From Dietzia natronolimnaea (GTDB taxonomy: Bacteria > Actinomycetota > Actinomycetes > Mycobacteriales > Mycobacteriaceae), in NCBI RefSeq assembly GCF_039525805.1, contig NZ_BAAAHZ010000019.1: a stretch of 64,000 bases of DNA; one strand, written 5' to 3'. Shown piece by piece: positions 35,003 through 42,999 of the stretch (within the stretch, counting starts at the first letter, position 1; every line of letters begins with the position of its first letter). The notes beneath the pieces are model-generated. The model worked only from the letters and a program-made list of their open reading frames with translations. It made no database searches and was not told the origin of the DNA. A program made the position numbers and the translations under genes.

Positions 35003-35766
35003 CAGTAGACCGCCGTCCGGCCGCCGTCCACGGGGATCAGTGCACCCGTGGTGTAGCCGGCCTGGTCGGAGGCCAGGTGGACGACCAGGCCCGCGAGCTC
35101 GGTCGGATCACCCAGGCGACCGGCCGGGAGCCGGTCGACCACCAGGCCGAGGAACTCGTCGTCCCAGTCCGCCGCCATGTCCGAGGCGAAGGCGCCGGGC
35201 ATGATGCAGTTCACGCGCACGGTGGGCGCGTACTCCTGGGCGAAGGCGCGGGTCAGGGCGTTGAGGCCGTTCTTCGAGGCCGCGTACGTGGCCTCGGGTG
35301 GGCTCGGACGCTCTGCGCCGATGCTGGAGATGTTGACGATCGAGCCGCCGCCGGCCTTGACCATCCGGTCCCCGGCCACCGCCATGAGACGGAACGGGCC
35401 CTTGAGGTTGACGTCGAGGGTCTTGGTGAACAACGCCTCGGAGACCTCCAGCGCGGACGGTGCGAGCGGGGCGATCCCGGCGTTGTTGACCACCACGTCG
35501 ATCGATCCGTGGTCGCGGACGATCTGGTCCACGGCAGGCTCGATCGCGTCCCAGTCGCCCACGTGCAGCGCCAGCGGGTACGCGGCCTGTCCGGTGGCGG
35601 CGGTGATCTCCGCGGCCACCGCCTCGCACTGGTCGGCCTTGCGGCTCGAGACGATCACCGTGGCGCCGGCCCGGGACAGGGCCAGTGCCATGGCCTTGCC
35701 GAGCCCGCGGGTGGCGCCCGTGACCAGCGCGACCTTGCCTGCCAGGAGGGTGGACTTCTCGCTCAT
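35002..35766 (-). CDS. SDR family oxidoreductase
   Basis: A 254-residue SDR: TGATRGLG (~17-24), SSRK after strand 2 (Arg/Lys suggests NADP+), NNAG (~95) and YAASK (~160), with a PVDGGRTAVY tail. The start at 35766 is two bases after the ACAD stop. It differs from its neighbour SDR in cofactor preference, so the two may run opposite reactions, one reductive and one oxidative. An open frame to 36033 lies over the ACAD gene and is excluded. Confidence 0.9.
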   Translation of the reverse strand: MSEKSTLLAGKVALVTGATRGLGKAMALALSRAGATVIVSSRKADQCEAVAAEITAATGQAAYPLALHVGDWDAIEPAVDQIVRDHGSIDVVVNNAGIAPLAPSALEVSEALFTKTLDVNLKGPFRLMAVAGDRMVKAGGGSIVNISSIGAERPSPPEATYAASKNGLNALTRAFAQEYAPTVRVNCIMPGAFASDMAADWDDEFLGLVVDRLPAGRLGDPTELAGLVVHLASDQAGYTTGALIPVDGGRTAVY

Positions 35767-35768
35767 GA

Positions 35769-36989
35769 TCAGGCCTCCGTCGGGGTGGGGGTGTACTTCT
35801 TGAGTTCGAGACGCGCCATGGTGCGCAGGTGGACCTCCGTGGGGCCGTCGGCGATCTGCAACGCCCGTGTCAGGGCATAGAACCGACCCAGCACGTTGTC
35901 GTCGCTCACGCCGGCGGCGCCGTAGGTCTGCACCGCGCGGTCCACCACCTTGTGCGCGGTCTCCATCGCGGACACCTTGATCGCGGCCACCTGCATCCGT
36001 GCGGCGGCGTTGCCCTGGGTGTCCATCAGCCACGCGGCCTGGAAGGTGAGCAGGCGGATCTGGTCGATCTCGATACGGCTACGGGCGATCCACTCGCGGA
36101 TCACCCCGCGCTTGGCGAGCGGTTCGCCGAACGCGACCCGGTCCTGCGCGCGCTGGCACATCATCTCCAGCGCCCGCTCGGCGATGCCGATGCCGCGCAT
36201 CGCGTAGTGCATCCGGCCAGGCCCGAGGCGGCCCTGGGCGATCAGGAAGCCGTCGCCCTCCTCGCCGAGCATGTTCTCCGCCGGCACCCGGACGTCGGTG
36301 AACGTGACCTCGCCGTGGCCCAGCCGGTCGTGGTACCCCAGCATCGGCAGGTCGCGGACGATCTCGATCCCGGCGGCGTCGGTCGGGACCAGGATCATGG
36401 ACTGCTGCCGGTAAGCGGGCCCGTCCAGGTCGGACTTGCCCATGACGATCATCAGCTTGCAGTCGGGGTCCAGGACGCCCGAGGAGTACCACTTGTGGCC
36501 GTTGATCACGTACTCGTCGCCGTCGCGCAGGATCGTGGTGCCGATGTTGCGGGCGTCCGAGCTCGCGACGTCCGGCTCGGTCATCGCGAACGCCGAGCGG
36601 ATGTCGCAGTTCAGCAGCGGCATCAGCCACTGCTCCTTCTGCGCCTCGGTCCCGTACATGGCGAGGATCTCCATGTTGCCGGTGTCCGGGGCCGAGCAGT
36701 TGATGGCCTCGTTGCCGATGATCGACCGGCCGACGATCTCCGCGAGCGGCGCGTACTCGAGATTGGTCAGGCCCGCACCGAGTCCGTCGTGGGCCATGAA
36801 GAGGTTCCACAGGCCCTGCTCGCGCGCGGTGGCCTGCAGGTCACGCATGATCTGCGGCTGCTCGTGCGGGTTGTCGTTCTCCGCGATCTGGCGGTCGTAC
36901 ACCTTCTCGGCGGGGTACACGTGCTCGTCCATGAAGGTGTAGAGCTTCTCCGCGAGTTCCGCGGTTCGGCCCGAGTAGGCGAAGTCCAT
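35769..36989 (-). CDS. ACAD10/11-type acyl-CoA dehydrogenase
   Basis: A 406-residue paralogue of the protein at 20155. Shared hallmarks are AMTEPDVASSDARNIG (~137-152), YVINGHKWYSSG, LGPGRMHYAMRGIGIAERAL, YGAAGVSDDNVLGRFYALTRAL and IADGPTEVH, with Asp-Gly where classical ACADs have Glu-Gly. A role in removing phosphate from a 4-phosphoacyl-CoA is inferred from mammalian ACAD10/11 and P. putida LvaC. The APH kinase gene is immediately upstream (33-base gap). Confidence 0.9.
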   Translation of the reverse strand: MDFAYSGRTAELAEKLYTFMDEHVYPAEKVYDRQIAENDNPHEQPQIMRDLQATAREQGLWNLFMAHDGLGAGLTNLEYAPLAEIVGRSIIGNEAINCSAPDTGNMEILAMYGTEAQKEQWLMPLLNCDIRSAFAMTEPDVASSDARNIGTTILRDGDEYVINGHKWYSSGVLDPDCKLMIVMGKSDLDGPAYRQQSMILVPTDAAGIEIVRDLPMLGYHDRLGHGEVTFTDVRVPAENMLGEEGDGFLIAQGRLGPGRMHYAMRGIGIAERALEMMCQRAQDRVAFGEPLAKRGVIREWIARSRIEIDQIRLLTFQAAWLMDTQGNAAARMQVAAIKVSAMETAHKVVDRAVQTYGAAGVSDDNVLGRFYALTRALQIADGPTEVHLRTMARLELKKYTPTPTEA

Positions 36990-37022
36990 GATCGTTCTCT
37001 CGTTTCTGAAAAAGGTGGCGCG

Positions 37023-38015
37023 TCAGGCCAGCCGGTCGATGCCGGTGACGATGAGCTGACGAATGGTCTCGGGCAGGAGCTCCTGCGCGGGGTCGTGGTG
37101 TCGACCCTCGCGGTGCCGCCGCAGGTTGTGGCCCATGATGGCCGCCATCTTGAACCGCCCCAGGGCGTCGAACCACGTGAAGTCCGGGAGCGCACCGGCC
37201 GCGGCGGAGTAGATGTCGATCAGCTCGCCGGGCTCGGGCAGACCGGCGACCTCGCGGCCCACTCCGGGGAAGTTCGTGCCGTCGGCAAAGACGAGGAACC
37301 ACCCGAGTTCGACGCGCGGATCCCCCGGGCTCCAGATCTCCCAGTCGATCAGGGCGGCCGGCTCGGTCCCGTCGCTGAGGATGTTGCCCAGTCGGTAGTC
37401 GCCGTGGACCAGTACCGGGGCGACCGGCTCGGGGATCGCTGCGGTGAGAAGCGCCTCGAGCCGGTCGGCGTCGGGGACCAGCTCGGGCGGGACAGCACCC
37501 ATCGTGCGGACCCAGCGCGCGAGCTCGTCGCCCGGGGTGAGCACCTCGCCGTCGATGGGCAGCGTGTCCAGCGGCACCGCGTGCAGGGCGGGCAGTATCG
37601 CCGCGGCCCGGCGCATGCGAGCGGCCGCGAGGCCGGGCTCGACCGCAGGGTCGTCGAGGACGGGTTCCAGCGACTCCCCGCGCACCAGATCCATCGCGAA
37701 CCAGGCCGGCGACTGGTCATCGGTCGCCCGGATTCCGGGGACCGGGACGGCGGTGTCGGCCAGCGCGGACATGATGCGGGCCTGACGGAGCATGTCGTGC
37801 CTGCCCACGGCCTTCTGGCCCGGCGGCACCGACTTGATCACGAACTCCTCGGTCGCACCGGCGATGCGGTACGTCAGGCCGGAGTGTCCGCCCAGCATGG
37901 GGTCCAGCGGCCCGAACGGCCCCTCCACCCCCTGCGCGACGAGCCCGGTGATGACCCGGTCACGCAACTGCGACTCCTGGGTAGTCGTGTCGTTGGTCGT
38001 CTCGCTGCTCGTCAT
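37023..38015 (-). CDS. APH-fold acyl-CoA kinase (ACAD10/11 kinase-domain type)
   Basis: A 330-residue phosphotransferase. The GGHSGLTYRI nucleotide loop is near 42, VLVHGDYRLGNILSDG near 209 carries the catalytic Asp, and LIDWEIWSPGDPRVELGW near 230 the metal ligand. It is more divergent from ACAD10/11 kinases than the block C copy (DWEIWSPGD instead of DWELSTLGD), so the acyl group may differ. ATG at 38015 overlaps the upstream ACAD stop. No sign of antibiotic-resistance context. Confidence 0.88.
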   Translation of the reverse strand: MTSSETTNDTTTQESQLRDRVITGLVAQGVEGPFGPLDPMLGGHSGLTYRIAGATEEFVIKSVPPGQKAVGRHDMLRQARIMSALADTAVPVPGIRATDDQSPAWFAMDLVRGESLEPVLDDPAVEPGLAAARMRRAAAILPALHAVPLDTLPIDGEVLTPGDELARWVRTMGAVPPELVPDADRLEALLTAAIPEPVAPVLVHGDYRLGNILSDGTEPAALIDWEIWSPGDPRVELGWFLVFADGTNFPGVGREVAGLPEPGELIDIYSAAAGALPDFTWFDALGRFKMAAIMGHNLRRHREGRHHDPAQELLPETIRQLIVTGIDRLA

Positions 38016-39271
38016 GGCCGTGGCTCCCGGGGAAGACCGAGCACGCGCTCGGCGAGGATGTTGTGCTGGATCTCGTCGGTCCCGCCCGCGATGCGGTAGC
38101 CGGGGGCACCGAGGACGTGTTCGGTCCACGCCCAGGTCCCCCACCGCTCTCCGCGGAGAGTCAGTTCGGGGCCGATCAGGAGCCGGACCGTCTCGGACGT
38201 GCGGGCCATTGTGTCCGTGGCGAGCAACTTGCCCACCGACGCCTCGGGGCCGGGCTCGCGCCCGGCACCGACGGCGGCCGCCACGCGCATGCCCACCAGT
38301 CGCTGGACGAAGCTGCGGGTGACGAGGTCCGCGACCGCGTCCCGCTCCAGTGCGTCGAGTTCGCGACCGGCGTTGCGGGCCAGCTCGACCGCCTGGTCGG
38401 CGTTGTCCAGACCCAGGTTCCCGGAGTCCAGTCGTTCGGCCGCGAGAACGGTGAGGGCGACCTTCCAGCCCTGCCCGACCGGGCCGAGCCGGTAGGAATC
38501 GTCCAGCTCGACGTCCTCGATCAGGACCTCGTTGAACGAGGTACCGCCGGTCATCTGCCGGATGGGGCGGACGGTGATGCCGGGGGCGTCCATGGGGACG
38601 ATGAAGACGGTGAGCCCCTGATGCTTGGGCACGTCCGGATCCGTGCGGCACACGGCGACGCCGTAGTCGGACACCCCGGCGCCGGAGGTCCACACCTTGG
38701 AGCCGCTCAGCACCCAGCGTCCGTCCTTCTGCACCGCCCGGGTTCGGACCGCGGCCAGGTCGGACCCGGCCTCGGTCTCGGAGAACAACTGGCAGGCGAT
38801 GAGGTCGGTCCGCAGCATCGCCCGGACGTACTGCGCCCGCTGCTCCTCCGTGCCCCACTGCGCGATCGTCGGGGCGATCAGTTGCTGGGTCACCGGGAAC
38901 ATCTCGGTGCGCTGCGGGAGGTCGTAGTCCGCCTCAAGGCGCCGGAAGGCGAGGTCGTAGGCGATCGGCAGGTCCCGCCCGCCGTACTCCGAGCCCCAGG
39001 TGACGGCGCCGAAGCCCGCGTCGAACTTGGCCTGCTCGTAGGTGCGCCGGCGGTCGGTCTCCTCGCGCTCCTGCTCGGCGGTCCAGTTCTCGAACACCAC
39101 GACGGCGTCCGGGCCCTCTCCCCAGGGACGGGACTGACGGGGGCTGGCGACCGACTCCAGCCACTGACGGGCTGCGTCGAGGAAGCCCCGGAGCCCGTCG
39201 TGCTGGTCGACGCCGTTCTGGTCGACGCCGTTCTGATCGGTGCCGTACTGATCGGTGGTCGTGCCGGTCAT
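38012..39271 (-). CDS. Acyl-CoA dehydrogenase, FadE26-like, lacking the usual catalytic Glu
   Basis: A 419-residue ACAD. After a DQNGV-repeat leader (residues ~7-22) come ACAD features: QLFSETEAGSDLAAVRTRA, WVLSGSKVWTSGA and the C-terminal GYRIAGGTDEIQHNILAERVLGLP. The position that is Glu in EGT is Ala-Gly here, as in steroid-degradation FadE subunits that form alpha2beta2 pairs. A plausible partner is the short ACAD at 54752. The start (39271) overlaps the thiolase-like gene's stop. Confidence 0.85.
   Translation of the reverse strand: MTGTTTDQYGTDQNGVDQNGVDQHDGLRGFLDAARQWLESVASPRQSRPWGEGPDAVVVFENWTAEQEREETDRRRTYEQAKFDAGFGAVTWGSEYGGRDLPIAYDLAFRRLEADYDLPQRTEMFPVTQQLIAPTIAQWGTEEQRAQYVRAMLRTDLIACQLFSETEAGSDLAAVRTRAVQKDGRWVLSGSKVWTSGAGVSDYGVAVCRTDPDVPKHQGLTVFIVPMDAPGITVRPIRQMTGGTSFNEVLIEDVELDDSYRLGPVGQGWKVALTVLAAERLDSGNLGLDNADQAVELARNAGRELDALERDAVADLVTRSFVQRLVGMRVAAAVGAGREPGPEASVGKLLATDTMARTSETVRLLIGPELTLRGERWGTWAWTEHVLGAPGYRIAGGTDEIQHNILAERVLGLPREPRP
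39203..39255 (-). repeat. 15-bp tandem repeat encoding DQNGV units
   Basis: Two identical 15-base units (39203-39217, 39218-39232) and two degenerate ones follow in frame near the ACAD start, giving DQYGTDQNGVDQNGVDQ. The units keep the reading frame and lie ahead of the conserved fold. Confidence 0.85.
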
Positions 39272-40425
39272 CGCCGGCCTCCTTCCAGGACGGTGCACGC
39301 GCTGATGCCGGGCGCTCCGTACACGTGGGTGAATCCGAGCCGCGGGTCGCCGGGGACCTGGCGTTCGCCGGCCTCGCCGCGCAACTGGGTGACGATCTCG
39401 TGGACCTGACGCAGGCCGGAAGCGCCGATCGGCTCACCGTTGGCCAGGCATCCGCCGTCAGTGTTGACGGGCAGGCGGCCGCCGATCTCGGTCTCCCCGC
39501 GCTCGAGCATCCCCTCCTGCTGGCCGTCCTCGCAGAAGCCGCACTCGGACAGGTGCATGATCTCCGCACCCGACTCGGTGTCCTGGAGTTGGGCCACGTC
39601 GATGTCCGCGGGGGACACGCCCGCCGTCTCGAACGCTCGACGTGCCACCACGGTGCTCACACTGCTGGGCTCGCCCTGGCCCTGGACGGACGGGGCGAAG
39701 ACCTCGAAGGACCCGAAGGGCCGGGTGCCCGTGGACACCGCGCGGACCGCGACCGCGCGGCCGCCCATCCGGGCCGCGACCGACTCGGAGGCGAGCAGGA
39801 TCGCGGCACCGCCCTCCCCCGGGTTGCAGAACATGAACTGCGTGAGCGGGTCGTTGACCATCGGCGAGGCGGCGATCTCCTCGAGCGTCTTGGGATCGCG
39901 CCGCCAGGCGTTCGGGTTGAGCGAGCCGTTGCGGTAGGCCTTCTCCGCCACCCGGGCCAGCGTGGTCTCCGAGATGCCGTGCCGGGCCATGTACCGCGTG
40001 ATCTTCATCGCGAAGAACTGGGTGGTGACCATGAGACCGTGGGAGCCGTAGCCTTCGGTCAGGCCCCACTCCTCCGGCTTGGGGTCGAACGCGCCGCGGG
40101 GGTGCTTGTCGAACCCGACGGCGAGCGCCACCTCGGCGGCTCCGGAGCGGATCGCGTTGATGGCGGAGACGAGGGCGCTGCCCCCGGTCGCGCACCCGTT
40201 CTTGACGTTGGTGAACGGGATCCCGGTCAGGCCCAGATCGGCGACGAGCGTGTCCGCGAGTCCGGAACCGTCACTGCCGCCGAAGGCGATCTGGACGTCG
40301 GACCACTGAAGGCCGGCGTCGGCGAGCGCGGTGCGGATGGCGGTGACGGCCATCTGGCGGCCGGTCACCCCGTCCTGTCGGCCGAACTTCGACAGCCCGG
40401 CGCCGACGATGTGTACGTCCGACAT
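39268..40425 (-). CDS. Thiolase-fold protein, probable DUF35-dependent aldolase or lipid-transfer type
   Basis: A 385-residue thiolase-superfamily protein of the lipid-transfer type. NGCATGGSA supplies a Cys at ~78. The motif that is GHPxGATG in thiolases reads GEPIGASG, so the catalytic His is Glu. The C-terminal CxGGGxG is replaced by HVYGAPGISAC, and NEAF/HDCF by QDTESG. Loss of these residues argues against ordinary thiolysis. Coupling (TGATG) to a DUF35 protein recalls Ltp2-ChsH2 retro-aldolases of steroid side-chain cleavage. That function is inferred. Confidence 0.8.
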   Translation of the reverse strand: MSDVHIVGAGLSKFGRQDGVTGRQMAVTAIRTALADAGLQWSDVQIAFGGSDGSGLADTLVADLGLTGIPFTNVKNGCATGGSALVSAINAIRSGAAEVALAVGFDKHPRGAFDPKPEEWGLTEGYGSHGLMVTTQFFAMKITRYMARHGISETTLARVAEKAYRNGSLNPNAWRRDPKTLEEIAASPMVNDPLTQFMFCNPGEGGAAILLASESVAARMGGRAVAVRAVSTGTRPFGSFEVFAPSVQGQGEPSSVSTVVARRAFETAGVSPADIDVAQLQDTESGAEIMHLSECGFCEDGQQEGMLERGETEIGGRLPVNTDGGCLANGEPIGASGLRQVHEIVTQLRGEAGERQVPGDPRLGFTHVYGAPGISACTVLEGGRR

Positions 40426-40838
40426 CAGACCTCCTCGGTGGTTGCGGCGGTGGTCGTGGAGGCATTCGTCGTGGTGAGTGCGCCGGCGAGCGCGAAGCTC
40501 GGCACCGGATCGGACTCGACCAGGACGACCTCCCGGCCGATCAGGTCGATCGGCGACGTGCCGTCCAGCAGGGCCTCGACCTTGACGCCCTCCGGGAGTT
40601 CGACGTAGCCGACGGCGTAGGGGCGGAAGCCCCCGGCCGGCGGTACATACGGCGGCGACTTCGGGGGGAACCGCTGGATGGTCGCGGTCCACACCGTGCC
40701 GGTGGTGGACAGGTCGATCTCGATGGTCTCGGACCCACCGCAGCGCTGACAGGTCACGGAGGCGGGAAACGCCACGGTCTCGCAGTGCTCGCACCGACTC
40801 CCCCGCAACCGCGGTGAGAGGGTCTGGTTCTCGGTCAT
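40425..40838 (-). CDS. Zn-ribbon OB-fold protein (DUF35)
   Basis: A 137-residue protein. Four Cys (16, 19, 30, 33; CEHC and CQRC) form a rubredoxin-like zinc ribbon, followed by an OB-fold (about 45-120) with GTVWTATIQRF and PYAVGYVELPEGVKVEALL. DUF35 proteins partner thiolase-fold enzymes as CoA-binding or structural subunits. The ATG at 40838 has AGGAG eight bases upstream. The last ~20 residues are Thr/Ala-rich. It sits immediately before the thiolase-like gene. Confidence 0.93.
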   Translation of the reverse strand: MTENQTLSPRLRGSRCEHCETVAFPASVTCQRCGGSETIEIDLSTTGTVWTATIQRFPPKSPPYVPPAGGFRPYAVGYVELPEGVKVEALLDGTSPIDLIGREVVLVESDPVPSFALAGALTTTNASTTTAATTEEV

Positions 40839-40893
40839 CGTGTGCACTCCTGGCTTCCGTAGAATTTTCCCGCTCCGTGATCAGACCGTCAGA

Positions 40894-41682
40894 TCAGCGG
40901 CCGACCCACTTCGGCTCGCGCTTCTCGAGGAATGCCTTGATGCCCTCCTTGCCGTCCTCCGACTGCAGCGAGTTGCCCACGGCGAAGTGCTCCATGATCA
41001 TGAGCGACTTGATGTCGGCGTCCAGGCCCTGGTTCACGGCCATCTTGGTGAGCTTCATCATGAACGGGCTCTTGTCAGTCAGCTGCCCGATGAACTCCTC
41101 GACGCACTCGTCGAGCTTGTCGGCGGGGGCCGAGTCGTTGATGAGGTCGAAGTCCTTCGCCTCCTGGCCCGAGAGGAGCTTGCCGGTGAGCATGAGCTCC
41201 TTGGTCTTGCGCAGACCGATCATCCGCGGGAGGCGGTAGATCGGGCCGGCGCCACCGAAGAGGGCGCGACGGATGTGGAAGTCGCCGATCTTGGCGTCGT
41301 CCGAGGCGATCGCGAAGTCGCAGGAGATCATGAGCTCGAAGCCACCGGCGGTGACGTAGCCCTCGAGGACGGCCACGGACGGCGTGTTCATCGAGTAGAG
41401 GCGGTCGCACACCTGGGCCGAGAGGACGCCGACGTCCATGGCGTTGGTGGTGCCGACGAAGTCGCCCAGCAGCTCGTCGAGGTCGAAGCCCGAGCAGAAC
41501 TGGTTCTGGACGCCGCGGAGCACGAGCACCTTGAGCTCCGGATCCGCGTCGACCTCCTTGATGATCTCGTCGAGGCGGTGGAGCAATTCCACCGTGACGG
41601 CGTTCTTCTTGTGCGGCCGGTTGAGCCACACGCGGGCGACGTCGCCGTCCTTCTCCAACAGAACGTGATCGGTCTGAACCAT
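40894..41682 (-). CDS. Enoyl-CoA hydratase/isomerase family protein
   Basis: A 262-residue crotonase-fold protein, first gene of the ten-gene operon. The oxyanion-hole segments LRGVQNQFCSGFDLDEL (~58-74) and TAGGFELMISCDFAIAS (~109-125) are present. The first catalytic Glu is in GGFEL. The second Glu position, usually in a G.PE motif, appears as GDFHIRR, so hydratase activity is uncertain and isomerase or hydrolase chemistry is possible. AGGGAAAG precedes the ATG at 41682; the open frame to 41754 covers the operator and is excluded. Confidence 0.87.
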   Translation of the reverse strand: MVQTDHVLLEKDGDVARVWLNRPHKKNAVTVELLHRLDEIIKEVDADPELKVLVLRGVQNQFCSGFDLDELLGDFVGTTNAMDVGVLSAQVCDRLYSMNTPSVAVLEGYVTAGGFELMISCDFAIASDDAKIGDFHIRRALFGGAGPIYRLPRMIGLRKTKELMLTGKLLSGQEAKDFDLINDSAPADKLDECVEEFIGQLTDKSPFMMKLTKMAVNQGLDADIKSLMIMEHFAVGNSLQSEDGKEGIKAFLEKREPKWVGR

Positions 41683-41707
41683 GATCTTTCCCTTTCGTGG
41701 AACTTCC

Positions 41708-41725
41708 TGAACTGGATTCAGTTCA
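41708..41725. promoter_or_regulatory. Block D operator, site 4 (ten-gene operon)
   Basis: TGAACTGGATTCAGTTCA differs from the perfect palindrome TGAACTGAATTCAGTTCA at one base. It is 25 bases upstream of the enoyl-CoA hydratase start, in front of the longest operon of the block. A weaker GAAC-TTG-GTTC lies at 41765-41775. Confidence 0.75.
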
Positions 41726-41807
41726 TGTTTACCGTGTCGTGATGGTCTAGTCAAGCCTTCGGCTGAACTTGGTTCGATCGGGTCCCTGACGGACCGGTTG
41801 TGCCAGT

Positions 41808-42917
41808 TCAGACCAGTGAAGCGGCCTGAGTGAGCGGGTAGATCTTGAGGCTCTCCGAGCGGAAACTGATGACGACGGGTTCGCCCCTCTTCGACCGGCG
41901 GAGCCAGTCCCCGTGGACCGCAGCGGAGGCGCGCAACCGATATTCCTCCGGCCCCGCACCCACCTGCACGTCGTAGTACCGGCCGCCGAACTCCGCCGAC
42001 AGCAGCGTGGCGTCGAGAGTGATCTCCTGTTGTGAGACGTCCTCGTCCGGCCGGTGGAGACTGATGTCATCCGGCCACAGACGGGCGGATACGGCTCGGT
42101 TGTCGCCCGTCTCGCACCGCAGGGGCAGTTCGGTGCCGGCCGCCGTGGTCCATTCCAGCCCGGAGCGGTGGAGCTCGAGCCGGTTGGACATCCCGATGAA
42201 GTCGGCCACGTATTCACTACTCGGGTTGTCGAACACGTCCTGCGGGGTCGCGAGTTGTTCGATCTTCCCCTGCTTCATGATCGCGAGGCGATCCCCGAGG
42301 GCGAACGCCTCGGAGTGGTCGTGGGTGACGAAGACCGCGCCGAACCCGAGCTCGTCGTGCAGCCGGCGGATCTCGGTGCGCACCTGGTCACGGAGCAACG
42401 CGTCGAGGTTGCTGAGCGGTTCGTCGAACAGGACGAGGTCCGGCCGCGCCGCCATCCCGCGGGCGACGGCGATCCGCTGCTGCTGGCCACCGCTCAGCTG
42501 CGAGGGGTAGCGGTCGAGCAGGTGGCCACAGTCGACCATGTCGGCGGCCTGCTCCACGCGTCCGGAGTTGAGAGCCTCCTTCATCTTGCGTGCCTTGAGC
42601 GGGTACGCGATGTTCTTCCGCACCGTCATGTTGGGCCACAGGGCGTAGGACTGGAACACCATGCCGATGCTCCGCTTGTTGGGCGGGACGTTGACCCGGT
42701 CACCGGAGTCGAACATCGGCTTGCCGTCGAAGGTGATCGACCCCTTCTCCGGAGTCTCGAGGCCGGCGAGACAGCGGAGAGTGGTGGTCTTGCCACACCC
42801 ACTCGGCCCGAGCAGGACCAGGAACTCCCCGGCGTCGATCTCCAGATCGAGTTCGTCGACGACGATGTTGTTGCCGTATTGCTTGGTGAGACCGGAGATC
42901 TCGATTTTCGCGGTCAT
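41808..42917 (-). CDS. ABC transporter ATP-binding protein (FbpC/PotA type)
   Basis: A 369-residue ATPase. Walker A GPSGCGKTTT at ~38-47, Q-loop FQSYALWPNMTV, signature LSGGQQQR (~141), Walker B LVLFDEPLSNLD (~162) and switch THDHSEA. Residues ~245-365 form a TOBE-like regulatory domain. It energises the adjacent two-domain permease. The start at 42917 follows TGAGGAAG. Homologues serve ferric iron, polyamines, thiamine or phosphonates, so family membership alone does not give the substrate. Confidence 0.94.
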   Translation of the reverse strand: MTAKIEISGLTKQYGNNIVVDELDLEIDAGEFLVLLGPSGCGKTTTLRCLAGLETPEKGSITFDGKPMFDSGDRVNVPPNKRSIGMVFQSYALWPNMTVRKNIAYPLKARKMKEALNSGRVEQAADMVDCGHLLDRYPSQLSGGQQQRIAVARGMAARPDLVLFDEPLSNLDALLRDQVRTEIRRLHDELGFGAVFVTHDHSEAFALGDRLAIMKQGKIEQLATPQDVFDNPSSEYVADFIGMSNRLELHRSGLEWTTAAGTELPLRCETGDNRAVSARLWPDDISLHRPDEDVSQQEITLDATLLSAEFGGRYYDVQVGAGPEEYRLRASAAVHGDWLRRSKRGEPVVISFRSESLKIYPLTQAASLV

Positions 42918-42999
42918 TGGTCTTCCTCACATTCACGCCGGCGGGATCGCTCGGCTCGGTCACCTATGAACAGGGCGGGCATGCGCCCGCGGGACGACA

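Noticed and set aside
41764..41781. Further copy of the block D operator downstream of the ATPase gene
   Set aside because: Only about 10 of 18 positions match (TGAACT and TTC). It is farther from any start than the strong site at 41708, so it was not counted.
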